Positions 53,501 to 61,560 of a DNA stretch of 62,797 bases are shown piece after piece (the first letter of the stretch is position 1; each line of letters opens with the position of its first letter). The notes beneath the pieces are model-generated. The model made no database searches, was not told the DNA's origin, and worked only from the letters and a program-made list of their open reading frames with translations. The stretch covers positions 1-62,797 of the forward strand of contig CALWVS010000012.1 of assembly GCA_944385095.1 (NCBI GenBank), given 5' to 3'. Source of the stretch: an uncultured Oscillospiraceae bacterium (GTDB taxonomy: Bacteria; Bacillota; Clostridia; Oscillospirales; Oscillospiraceae). The translations under genes were made by a program, and so were the position numbers.

Positions 53501-55446
53501 TCATAGGACTCCAGCTCCTCCAGAGGCACACTGTTGACATCAAAACTATAAGCTGTATTTTTGGTCACATCCAATGTACCATAGCCCAGATTTCCGCTGA
53601 CAGAATTTGCCTTAAAATCCTGTCCAGTGGGGGCTGTTGCGCCCTTGGGCAGCAGTGCATAGTAGAGGCGACAGGTCTTTGTGGGCATCACAGTAACCTG
53701 ACCAGACACATTTGTTACTTTGGACATATAGGGATAGCCTGTTGCAAAGTTTGGTACCGTATTGTCTGGAGTTGTGAAGGAAATAACCTTCAAAGGACTC
53801 TGGGTTCCTCGGGCATCTACCAGAACACAGGAGAGATAGTAAGAACCATCTGTAATCAACTTGGAAACCTGTACCTTAATGGGGCTGTTGGAACCACCCA
53901 GTTCTATAGAACCATTCTGTACAATTTTGGTCGCATAGGAAGGTGGGTTAATCAAATCTGCCGCCTGAACAGAACCGTCTGCCAGTGCGGAAACAGCCCA
54001 ATATACCATACCTTTTTTGTTTGCGCTAAATTCTACTGTTGCGGTGGTAGGTGCAAGGTCTGTTACAATGGGATAGCCAGCCAAAATTCTGGGGTCAGCA
54101 GAGGATTCTGCTGCGGCTGCACTGTCCATCAAATCACCAGCAATGGTAGCTGTGTCACCTGGGCGGATGGTGATCTGGTCAGGCAGCATACTCACGGTGC
54201 TATTTGGTGCATTCACGACCAAATGACCAATATCACCACTGCCGCTGACACCAATACCCACATCCAAGTTTACATTATCTACTTCTGCCCCTGCCTCAAT
54301 GTGCAGTCCACTGCCCACTGCTTCCTCATCCACGGTGATGGTATCCACTCGACCGCTGACCACACTGAGGATAGAACTTGGGGTTTTGTTGGTTACTTCC
54401 TTCACATTTCCTGCCACTTTGACAGAAAGGGCATCTGCTTCCTCTCCATCCAGTGTAATCTTGCTCAGACCATACCCTGCCGGGGTATTGTCTGTAATAA
54501 AGGCATTGGCACGCACAGAGGTATTGGCAATAATGCCATCTCCTTCTACACGCACGGACACTTCCTGATTGGTTAGGTTATCAATGATGAGATTGTTGGC
54601 GTCCACATTGCGCATCACCACGCTGTCGTCGCCTTCCTCACTGATACCACCACCACTGACAATAATATCACCCAGAACTTTTACGTTTTCCAGCAATACA
54701 TCGCCCAGTTCCACACCGGCAGAAATATAGAGATTCCCTGCAATGGTGGTATCCTTTAATGTGACACCAGAGGTGGTAATGGTCACATTGCCCCATACAT
54801 CCCCCAGTGTATGGGTTCCACTCTGTTGTACAGGAGTACCCACTGCATTCAGCAACATAATGGCGGCATCCCCTCTGGTGATGCTCTTTTGAGGCTGGAA
54901 GGTACCATCTGGATAGCCGCTGATTAGCCCATACTCTGCCGCTGTGGTTACCAGTCCACGGCTCCAAGTGCTGATATCCTCACTGTCATAGAAATTGGTG
55001 TCTGCACCCACAGATGGGTCCATCATCAGATTCTTTGCCAGAATAAAAGCGGCTGTCTCACGGGTAATACTCTCATTTGGTGCAAAAACAGTCGGAGTTA
55101 CACCGGCAATATACCCCTCCTGATAGCCTACTGCCACATCCTGATCGTACCAATCATAAGTATAGACATCCTTAAAGGGATGTGTTCCAACAATGTCATA
55201 TCCAAATGCACGGTTCACTATGGTAACAAATTCTGCTCTTGTAATTGGGTCTTCAGGTCGCATATCCCCTGTAGCATCCCCACTCATAAAGCCCAGTTCT
55301 GCCATCCGTTCCATGTAGGGGTCTGTATAGGCTGCCTGTGAGGGGGTTAGAACTTGGGTTGCACCCCAGCCAATACAGACACAGCCTGCCAAACAGGCAG
55401 CCGCTATTTTGACTGCCTTGTTCTTCCAGAAACTCAGTTTGCGCAT
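50521..55446 (-). CDS. Giant SLH surface protein (1641 aa)
   Basis: The N-terminus has a long signal/anchor (KIAAACLAGCVCIGWGATQV). Three SLH repeats follow to ~205 (MRPEDPITRAEFVTIVNRAF, FAPNESITRETAAFILAKNL, FQPQKSITRGDAAIMLLNAV). A segment at ~210-420 with short repeated strands (VTITTSGVTLKDTTIAGNLY, NVKVLGDIIVSGGG) suggests a beta-helix. The remaining ~1200 aa are repeated beta-sandwich-like modules with FTT/VD linkers, probably Ig or Fn3-type. It is likely an S-layer or fibre-like adhesin. GCGAGGAC precedes the ATG at 55446. The start overlaps the PilZ stop by 13 nt, so its translation is coupled to PilZ. Confidence 0.85.
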   Translation of the reverse strand: MRKLSFWKNKAVKIAAACLAGCVCIGWGATQVLTPSQAAYTDPYMERMAELGFMSGDATGDMRPEDPITRAEFVTIVNRAFGYDIVGTHPFKDVYTYDWYDQDVAVGYQEGYIAGVTPTVFAPNESITRETAAFILAKNLMMDPSVGADTNFYDSEDISTWSRGLVTTAAEYGLISGYPDGTFQPQKSITRGDAAIMLLNAVGTPVQQSGTHTLGDVWGNVTITTSGVTLKDTTIAGNLYISAGVELGDVLLENVKVLGDIIVSGGGISEEGDDSVVMRNVDANNLIIDNLTNQEVSVRVEGDGIIANTSVRANAFITDNTPAGYGLSKITLDGEEADALSVKVAGNVKEVTNKTPSSILSVVSGRVDTITVDEEAVGSGLHIEAGAEVDNVNLDVGIGVSGSGDIGHLVVNAPNSTVSMLPDQITIRPGDTATIAGDLMDSAAAAESSADPRILAGYPIVTDLAPTTATVEFSANKKGMVYWAVSALADGSVQAADLINPPSYATKIVQNGSIELGGSNSPIKVQVSKLITDGSYYLSCVLVDARGTQSPLKVISFTTPDNTVPNFATGYPYMSKVTNVSGQVTVMPTKTCRLYYALLPKGATAPTGQDFKANSVSGNLGYGTLDVTKNTAYSFDVNSVPLEELESYDLYLWLTDIDGGQSSAVKKLSFTTVDKTPPVFITEATVNKVEEKSVGLYANLNEDGTLYWVIVNSGETYPKPVAGQPGEVDLSSDTAKVQVANGMNALKSGSVNVTAEKDVTFNITGLEPEKAYDLYYVAKDKAGNYSTPVKKITIHTLDSNAPKVTQEFTEYTGTDATKPLPSTDIRLVFSEAVQDVATNVTLVEYYQRVTQATGAAKDAAREELGNILRNSIKLYAQTDSGRPEVVIDGKDVTDKNEGKWVIDYRYAVVQLEDGKTVITFPHDDVLTNSALNLQSGASYYFEITANTISDTSDKKNVMGTTKLDEFTTVFATVNLSVLNENVITEYTVNRDTMEPVPVDLSFRLTPTSTEAVIDDIDWDMLLWADSSVEFQLYRRIVDGNNVGGWVQLDPNPVSITVPDGYTGYMGVSLTRDFLQNTNNPDFDALNTLKDDVFYEYAISFTKVAGLPERDTWSQRVNMKVHVVAGSNNNLSFLSADVNETNWDEALQTGVTNIGVPEDFTLRKQFTDQVAPEFTGGYPRFEVGSSAVEMSLRLDRPGTVYYVVAPINYVGTVGPNGENYGTEAMWTTLPESGDDAQPDPPPLVNPEFLQIVNASTNFRNDKIKYGQVTCSSSVEVELVEDLDPTTNYIVYYVLQGTSQTYSEVLAYRFTTTEVTKPVITLTNNSPAVLFETDSDATLDYVLIASNQIPSAWTSTNSFDRYVPVDKRADYNALYNTGNGSDPDRTVIWALCTIYGTEGYSVFDEFADNSIRKLVGEFIEGTNTMGTELAAQGNKSLSVDNDWRESEDFTKSMTGGTIYYCFATAESPLGSDSSYAGVSGVFIPDQQPPQLAGEGVNTAIDYQASDPNMGLYSGTVTFMFDEPVYQLIEVSGVAQVPKEVWQIGNNETIPPDKQDSAVSLIDIIGTSVDKGKFSAPNKVERPASTLTIEFDNIPVGSVIRLFDTSFICDANSNSTKEILSFVLEETTIGLVGQSVSAKFVQLK

Positions 55447-56072
55447 GTTTGGTCCTCGCTTTCTTTTACTCCGTCCTTCTGTTGCTCCTGCTCCCAAAAG
55501 GCATCCAGTTGCAAATTAAAGACTGCCTCACGCACGATCTTTTCCTGATCATAGATCATGTCGTAGAACATGGTGGCATACATCGGCTTCCCATCTCCTG
55601 ATGGTCGTTGGCGCAAAATCCTTGCCAGCAGAATAATGGGCTCTGATGTAATTGGTATCACAATTTCAACAATTTCGCTGACCTTTAACTCCTCATCGCA
55701 GTAGAAGGAGACACCACCACAACTAATATCGTTGCCTGTAACCTCCCTTCTCCCTTTCCAATGCCCTGTGACAGGATAGATATAACTTCTAAAATTGGTG
55801 GGCATACGGAGATTTCGTCTCACTTCCTCCCCCAATTTTTTGGTTGGTTCCACATATAGAATCCCATTTTTGAAATCTACAACCTTACCCTCAACTGCTG
55901 GAATACGCTCAGATGTACTGGCCAAACGGACGTACTCATGGGATAGAATTTCCTTCATATTGCCATGATCAATTTCTATCTCCCAGACCTTATCTCCTGG
56001 TCTGTTTTCTGAGGTTCCATGTGCCACTGGATTGAACCGACTATCCAGTATCAAATAACGATTGGTTGTCAT
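55434..56072 (-). CDS. YcgR-like PilZ-domain c-di-GMP receptor
   Basis: This 212-aa cytoplasmic protein has an N-terminal YcgR-type domain (residues ~1-80) and a PilZ domain (85-190). Both c-di-GMP contacts are visible: RxxxR as RRNLR (85-89) and D/NxSxxG as DISCGG (115-120). In other bacteria YcgR/MotI/DgrA proteins slow flagella when c-di-GMP rises. Here the gene overlaps the FlhB-like gene (4 nt, ATGA) and the giant SLH gene (13 nt). That links it equally to surface-protein production. Confidence 0.88.
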   Translation of the reverse strand: MTTNRYLILDSRFNPVAHGTSENRPGDKVWEIEIDHGNMKEILSHEYVRLASTSERIPAVEGKVVDFKNGILYVEPTKKLGEEVRRNLRMPTNFRSYIYPVTGHWKGRREVTGNDISCGGVSFYCDEELKVSEIVEIVIPITSEPIILLARILRQRPSGDGKPMYATMFYDMIYDQEKIVREAVFNLQLDAFWEQEQQKDGVKESEDQTCAN

Positions 56073-56416
56073 GTTGTCTCACCATCCTGTTTTTGCTGTA
56101 ATCGCATCGCCCGTTCACGGCGGTACTTTTCTGGATCTTCAGGGTCAAAATTCAAAAAGTAGACATAGATTTCTACAATAGCCTGATAAAGTTCCTCTGG
56201 AATCTCCTGTCCCAGTTTCATTTGAGACAGCACGGTAGCCAGCGAGTTATCTTCATAGATGGGAACTCCACATGCTCCAGCCACTTCTACAATTTTTTCT
56301 GCCAGATACCCCATACCTGACGCCACAATGACAGGGGCACCTCCACCGGGCAAATATTGTAAAGCCACCGCCTTACTCTGCTGATTCTGCTCAGTCAGTC
56401 CTTTAGATTTTAACAT
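56069..56416 (-). CDS. FlhB C-terminal-domain-like protein (FhlB/YlqH type)
   Basis: This 115-aa soluble protein matches the cytoplasmic domain of the flagellar export switch FlhB: AVALQYLPGGGAPVIVASGM, AEKIVEVAGACGVPIYEDNS and LGQEIPEELYQAIVEIYVYF. The membrane part of FlhB is absent. At the autocleavage site NPTH the sequence reads NQQS, so it cannot self-cleave. Stand-alone proteins of this kind (YlqH in Bacillus) are known but unexplained. It starts 14 nt inside the end of the FliK-like gene. Confidence 0.85.
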   Translation of the reverse strand: MLKSKGLTEQNQQSKAVALQYLPGGGAPVIVASGMGYLAEKIVEVAGACGVPIYEDNSLATVLSQMKLGQEIPEELYQAIVEIYVYFLNFDPEDPEKYRRERAMRLQQKQDGETT

Positions 56417-57842
56417 TTACACTTTTCTTCCCTTCAAACAGAGTGGGAAATACTTCTGTGAGTGTCAACGGCTTTTCCCGTTTATCCACCTTCACATGCT
56501 TCCCCTTAAACCCGTGGGACTCCAATATATTCTTCAAATCCTCTGCTATCATTGCACTATGCTTTTGTAAACTATCTGGTCCATACACATCTAAGTCTAC
56601 AATATCCTTTTGTGCCCCTAATGTCAATTCCAAAAATCCGAGAGACTGGATATCCAACTTAAATAAAAACTGAATTCTATGCTCTCCATTTCCTCTTTTT
56701 TCTCGTTCCTCATCCTCTGCATCTGGGTCAACCCAAAGCTCTGAATACATCATTTTTCCATTCCATTCCATTGGAATAATGGTATGGTGAAGGGGCATAA
56801 ACACACTTTCATTCAAGAGGATGGAGCGTAAAATTTCCTTAAAGCCCTCCTGTGCTTCTGTACCATATTTTCCCTGCATCGCCTGAAATGCAGTCTGAGC
56901 CAATCGGTCAGCAAACTGGTTTTCCTTGGCTGCTTCTGTAAAACTGTTTTGGCTGAGCAGGTGAAGCAGAGCGCGGTCATCCAACTGATTCAATCCTGAC
57001 AAAATATCTCCATATCCTGTTAACTGACGAAATGCAGCAAGTACACCTTCCTGAGAACCATTTTCATATCTGGTAACATTGAGCATAAACATACGAATCA
57101 AGTCTCTCACAGTCCCCAAATCATGGGTGCGCTCCACATAACCACGCAAATAGGGAATGATTTTCCCCTGTAATAATTTTAGATTCTCTGCTCTGGTTCC
57201 TGTTTGTAATCCCTGTTCCAGTTGACCAATCAATTCCTCTAACTGACCCCGCCAGCTTCTGGGTAAGTAATCTATCATCTGTCTCAGCTGATTTTTCATA
57301 TTGGTCGCGATGTGCTCTGTGGATGAGAAATCAGCATATTTCTTGGCAAATGTAGCAATCGCCTCCTGTAAATGCTCATTTCCCATATTTTGATAGGCCT
57401 GACGCAGCAGAGAAAAAAGAGGACCAGCAAACCGATTTCCTGATTTCATCTGTTGCAGGAAAAATGTTTTAAACTGCTGCTCATCCATTTTGACCATCTC
57501 AAGGAACATTGCCATTTCTTCTGCAATTCCTTTGTCAAGCCCTGGCAGGGATATGGTACCTTTCATCCAAATCAGGGTTTTTGCCAATACCTCTGCCATC
57601 TCTGGAGACTGACGTAACTGCTGTAAAAATGTCTGAAAATTGGAATCATACCGCAGCGCATTGGCATTGGCATTTTCTGCTCCCTGTTGTTCTGTCCGCC
57701 CATCTGCCCGTGTGATACGGCTGGGGTCAGGTGCATTTTGAATTTTGGGGTTTGGGGTTTGTACCGCCGCATTGGAGGTACGGTTTGGATTTGTACTGTC
57801 ATAATTTGGCGTTGCATTGGTAATGCCGAGTAAATCTGCCAT
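56403..57842 (-). CDS. FliK-like (YlqG-type) protein
   Basis: This 479-aa protein begins with a low-complexity Asn/Thr/Pro stretch to ~50. A long helical region follows at ~60-330. The C-terminal domain at ~370-465 has the FliK pattern QFLFKLDIQSLGFLELTLGA and AMIAEDLKNILESHGFKGKH. FliK is the hook-length ruler that touches the FlhB C-domain to switch export specificity. Finding this gene just before an FlhB-C-like gene mirrors that partnership. No signal peptide or membrane segment is present. AAAAGGTGAT precedes the ATG. It is the first gene of the chain, divergent from cheA. Confidence 0.7.
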   Translation of the reverse strand: MADLLGITNATPNYDSTNPNRTSNAAVQTPNPKIQNAPDPSRITRADGRTEQQGAENANANALRYDSNFQTFLQQLRQSPEMAEVLAKTLIWMKGTISLPGLDKGIAEEMAMFLEMVKMDEQQFKTFFLQQMKSGNRFAGPLFSLLRQAYQNMGNEHLQEAIATFAKKYADFSSTEHIATNMKNQLRQMIDYLPRSWRGQLEELIGQLEQGLQTGTRAENLKLLQGKIIPYLRGYVERTHDLGTVRDLIRMFMLNVTRYENGSQEGVLAAFRQLTGYGDILSGLNQLDDRALLHLLSQNSFTEAAKENQFADRLAQTAFQAMQGKYGTEAQEGFKEILRSILLNESVFMPLHHTIIPMEWNGKMMYSELWVDPDAEDEEREKRGNGEHRIQFLFKLDIQSLGFLELTLGAQKDIVDLDVYGPDSLQKHSAMIAEDLKNILESHGFKGKHVKVDKREKPLTLTEVFPTLFEGKKSVNVKI

Positions 57843-58003
57843 CTATAATCACCTTTTTCATCTAGGCTTTTCATATATTTTTATAAAAATTGCTACTATT
57901 TGTATTTTTTTGATTTATATTGCAAATAGTTTTTAATGAAAACAAAAAATACCAGTTCAAAAGTAAGATTCCCAAAATACACTCTTATTTTTTTTGCAAT
58001 TTT

Positions 58004-58011
58004 GCCGATAT
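58004..58011 (+). promoter_or_regulatory. SigD/FliA-type -10 box before cheA
   Basis: GCCGATAT is the exact -10 consensus of the motility sigma factor, 38 nt upstream of the cheA start. The matching -35 (TAAA expected about 15 nt upstream) is poor: the DNA there reads TTAT within a T-rich stretch. Confidence 0.6.
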
Positions 58012-58049
58012 AGTAACAGAAAGACAAAATGCAAAGGAAGGGTACAGCT

Positions 58050-60167
58050 ATGAGTAGTGGCAACGACAGCATTTTGGATGCATATCTCTATGAGACAAAC
58101 ACATTATTGGAACAACTCGACCACATTGTGCTGGCCTCTGAGGAGAAAGACACCTTCTCTGAGGAGGATATTAACTCCATTTTCCGCATCATGCACACTG
58201 TGAAGGGTTCCTCTGCTATGATGGAGTACAACTCTATGATGAGCGTAGCTCACCGTGCTGAGGATTTGTTCTCTATCATCCGTGAAAAGTCAATAGATAT
58301 CGTCCCAGAATCACAACGTCCCGTTTTGTTCGATCTGCTTTTTCAGACCATCGACTTTTTCCGTCAGGAAATCGACCACATTGAGAACGGGCAACCTCTC
58401 ACCGAAAATATCGACAACTTAGTGCAAAAAGTTAATAGCATAATAGACCAAATTCAAAATACCAATTCTCCCCAACCCTCAGCTGAGCCATCTGCTGAGG
58501 AAACAAGTGCTGCAAATGACAGTGAAATCCCCGGCATTCCTGGCTTCCCATACTCTGTTCAAATCTTTTTCGACGAGGGCTGTGGTATGGAGAATGTGCG
58601 TGCTCTTATTTTGGTTAGCACCATTCGAGACATGTGCAATGAATCTGATTTCAAGTTCTTCCCCCCTGATGTGGACACAAACCCATTAACTGCTGGTCAG
58701 ATTATCGACTCTGGCTTCCTGCTCCACTTCAAGAACAAAGAGGACAGAGATAACGCCATTCATGCCATCACTGGTGCTGGCTCTGTACGCACCTATCAGG
58801 CAATCGACCATCCAGAGCAGGCTGCATCGGAAACACCTGCACCTGCTGCGCCCCAGATTACAGTGGAGGAAGTCAAGCCTGAGGCAGCAGCACCAGCTCC
58901 CGCCCCAACGCACACCGCTGCGGAAACTCCTGTTGTTACGAAGGCAACTCCTGCTTCTAACACACCAGCCAGTGTGGACAACAGTTCTCCACACCGTGAA
59001 AGCCTCATTAGCGTCAATCTGAGCAAACTGGATCAGTTGGCTGCTGTGGTTGGTGAGATTGTCATTACAGAATCTATGGTCACTTCTTCCCCTGATTTGA
59101 AGGGATTGAAGTTGGATGCCTTCACAAAATCTGCCCGTCAGTTGCGCAAACTGACCGACGAATTGCAGGATGTTTCCATGTCTTTGCGCATGGTGTCTGT
59201 CTCTGGTACCTTCCAGAAGATGCACCGCATTGTCCGTGATATGTGTAAAAAACTGGGCAAACAGGCTCGCCTCACTCTGGTTGGCGAAAATACTGAAGTA
59301 GACAAGACCATTGTAGACAGCATTGGTGATCCCATTATGCATATTGTGCGTAACTCTATGGACCATGGCATTGAGTCCAGCATTGATGAGCGCATTGCAG
59401 CGGGAAAAGACCCTGTTGCTGAAATTATCCTGTCTGCCCGCCATACAGGCAGCGAGGTCATCATTGAAATTAAAGATGATGGTCGCGGTGTAAATTATGA
59501 GGCTGTCCTGAATAAAGCCATCCGAAACGGAATTGCCTCTCCTGATGTAGAATACTCTCATCGAGATGTTCTGAATTTCCTGATGGCTCCTGGCTTCTCC
59601 ACCAACTCACAGGTCACAGAATTTTCTGGTCGTGGCGTTGGTATGGATGTTGTAAAGCGCAACGTAGAGGATGTAGGCGGTTCTGTGTCCATTTCCAGTG
59701 AACCCGGCAAGGGTATGACCACCACTCTGAAAATTCCTCTGACTATGGCCATTATGGATGGCATGGAGGTCTCTGTTGGTTCCTCCATTTTCACCATTCC
59801 CATCCATAACATCCGGCAGTCCTTCAAAGTCAGTGAATCTGACCTGATTCATGATGCCTCTAATGGAGAACTCTTCAAATGTATGGGGAATTTCTACCCT
59901 GTAGTGCGTATGCGTGACCGCTATCAAATTGAAGGTGGTCGGACCTGCATGGATGATGGTATTCTGATCTGGTTGGAAGCCGGTGAGTTCTCCTACTGTC
60001 TCTTTGTGGATGAGCTTCTAGGTGAACAGCAGGTGGTTGTAAAGCCGCTGCCCAGCTATTTGGCCCGCTTTAACATCAAACAGCAGGGCATCGCCGGATG
60101 TACCATTTTGGGTGATGGCAACATCAGTATTATTTTGGATATTGCCAATCTTTACACCCCAATGTAA
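58050..60167 (+). CDS. cheA: Chemotaxis histidine kinase CheA
   Basis: This 705-aa kinase has an HPt domain with the phospho-acceptor His49 (RIMHTVKGSSAMM). A CheY-binding-like P2 domain lies at ~165-250 and an Ala/Pro-rich linker at ~255-310. The dimerisation P3 (SVNLSKLDQLAAVVGEIVI) is followed by the ATPase P4 with HIVRNSMDHGIES, IEIKDDGRGVNYEAV and GRGVGMDVVKRNVEDVGGSV, and by a C-terminal CheW-like P5. All catalytic boxes are intact. The ATG at 58050 has AAAGGAAGG at 9-nt spacing; ATG 58029 has no site. It is first in cheA-cheW-cheR-cheB. Confidence 0.96.
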   Translation: MSSGNDSILDAYLYETNTLLEQLDHIVLASEEKDTFSEEDINSIFRIMHTVKGSSAMMEYNSMMSVAHRAEDLFSIIREKSIDIVPESQRPVLFDLLFQTIDFFRQEIDHIENGQPLTENIDNLVQKVNSIIDQIQNTNSPQPSAEPSAEETSAANDSEIPGIPGFPYSVQIFFDEGCGMENVRALILVSTIRDMCNESDFKFFPPDVDTNPLTAGQIIDSGFLLHFKNKEDRDNAIHAITGAGSVRTYQAIDHPEQAASETPAPAAPQITVEEVKPEAAAPAPAPTHTAAETPVVTKATPASNTPASVDNSSPHRESLISVNLSKLDQLAAVVGEIVITESMVTSSPDLKGLKLDAFTKSARQLRKLTDELQDVSMSLRMVSVSGTFQKMHRIVRDMCKKLGKQARLTLVGENTEVDKTIVDSIGDPIMHIVRNSMDHGIESSIDERIAAGKDPVAEIILSARHTGSEVIIEIKDDGRGVNYEAVLNKAIRNGIASPDVEYSHRDVLNFLMAPGFSTNSQVTEFSGRGVGMDVVKRNVEDVGGSVSISSEPGKGMTTTLKIPLTMAIMDGMEVSVGSSIFTIPIHNIRQSFKVSESDLIHDASNGELFKCMGNFYPVVRMRDRYQIEGGRTCMDDGILIWLEAGEFSYCLFVDELLGEQQVVVKPLPSYLARFNIKQQGIAGCTILGDGNISIILDIANLYTPM

Positions 60168-60196
60168 CAAATCCTGTACAAGGAGGCTTTAAAATT

Positions 60197-60673
60197 ATGG
60201 AACAAGAAGGTCTATTTCAGCAACAAGAGGAGACAACATCAGCACGAAACGCTGTTGAAGTCAATTTTGATAAATACCTGCTGTTTATGTCCGACAACCT
60301 GTTGTTTGGTGCAAAGGCTGAAAATGTGGTAGAAATTATTACCAATCACAGCATTACCCATTTACCACTGGTTCCACACTATATTTTGGGTATCATCAAT
60401 CTTCGTGGTCAGATTATTCCAATTATAGATGTTCGAATCTTACTAGGTCGCTGTTCCCCATCTGAAAATGGCTGTATCATCATCTTAAATATTGATCGCA
60501 CTATCATTGGTATTTATGTAGATACAGTACAAAAAATGGTAGACATTGATCGTCGCATCATTCTACCTGCCACTGCACAGGGCACACAGGATTTGGTATC
60601 TGGTATGTGCTCTTTGGAGGATGGTCAAACCATGATGGTACTGGATTGTGCCAAAATTTTGTCACAACCCTGA
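60197..60673 (+). CDS. cheW: Chemotaxis adaptor CheW
   Basis: This 158-aa CheW-fold protein bridges chemoreceptors and CheA. NLLFGAKAENVVEIITNHSI, LVPHYILGIINLRGQIIPII and DVRILLG are the characteristic core; the first ~25 aa are a Gln/Glu-rich extension. AAGGAGGC precedes the ATG by 9 nt. It lies 29 nt after cheA. Confidence 0.95.
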   Translation: MEQEGLFQQQEETTSARNAVEVNFDKYLLFMSDNLLFGAKAENVVEIITNHSITHLPLVPHYILGIINLRGQIIPIIDVRILLGRCSPSENGCIIILNIDRTIIGIYVDTVQKMVDIDRRIILPATAQGTQDLVSGMCSLEDGQTMMVLDCAKILSQP

Positions 60674-60690
60674 TTCTAATGTGTTAGGTC

Positions 60691-61524
60691 GTGTTGTTTT
60701 TGGGATTTGTATTTCGAGATTTTGATATTTCTGATGCTGACTTTCAACAACTGGTCCAGTTTATGCATCGGAACTATGGAATCGATTTGAGCAAGAAGCG
60801 TCAGCTCATTTCAAGTCGATTATCCAACTCCCTAAAAGAGCGCAATTACAAGGACTTTCACTCCTTCGTAGATCGTTTGCTCACTGTCCGTGATTCTGCG
60901 GATATAGAGTTGGTACTGAACAAGCTAACCACAAACTATACTTTTTTTCTGCGGGAAAAGGATCATTTTACCTATCTGAGAAATCATATTCTCCCTGAGT
61001 TAGCGCGCAAGCACCAACAGAATCGGTCTTTATCTATCTGGAGTGCTGGCTGCTCCAGTGGTGAGGAACCTTATACTTTGTCCATTTATTTAAAGGAGTT
61101 TTTTGGTGCCCAGGCTGCCAACTGGGATACACGCATTTTGGCAACGGATATTTCCCAGCAGGCATTAAAAAAAGCCCAGCAGGCCTGTTACCAGATGCCA
61201 GCTGATATGCCGGATGAATGGGTAAAAAAATACTTCCGGCACAACCCGGTCACTGATTTATACGAGGTCACCCCAGCATTGAAGAGCAATGTCATCTTCC
61301 GTACCTTTAATTTAATGGACCCCATCCGTTTCCGCACGAAGTTTGACATCATTTTCTGTCGAAATGTGATGATTTATTTCGATCAGCCTACACGGGATGC
61401 TCTGGTGAAACGCTTCTATGATGCAATGAATCCCGGTGGATACTTCTTCATCAGCCACTCGGAATCCCTAAATCAGAATCCTCTGTTTCAACCTGTGGTA
61501 CCTGCGGTTTACCGTAAGCGATGA
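60691..61524 (+). CDS. cheR: Chemoreceptor glutamate methyltransferase CheR
   Basis: This 277-aa SAM-dependent enzyme methylates chemoreceptors. The N-terminal helical domain (YGIDLSKKRQLISSRLSN) is followed by the catalytic core: TNYTFFLREKDHF, IWSAGCSSGEEPYTLSI (SAM site), ILATDISQQALKKAQ and FCRNVMIYFD. The start is uncertain. GTG 60691 has only a weak AGGT upstream, and a shorter start within the first 12 codons is possible. It lies 17 nt after cheW. Confidence 0.95.
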   Translation: MLFLGFVFRDFDISDADFQQLVQFMHRNYGIDLSKKRQLISSRLSNSLKERNYKDFHSFVDRLLTVRDSADIELVLNKLTTNYTFFLREKDHFTYLRNHILPELARKHQQNRSLSIWSAGCSSGEEPYTLSIYLKEFFGAQAANWDTRILATDISQQALKKAQQACYQMPADMPDEWVKKYFRHNPVTDLYEVTPALKSNVIFRTFNLMDPIRFRTKFDIIFCRNVMIYFDQPTRDALVKRFYDAMNPGGYFFISHSESLNQNPLFQPVVPAVYRKR

Positions 61525-61560
61525 AGCTGGTTACACTGTAAAAGGAGCGTGTCATATAAT

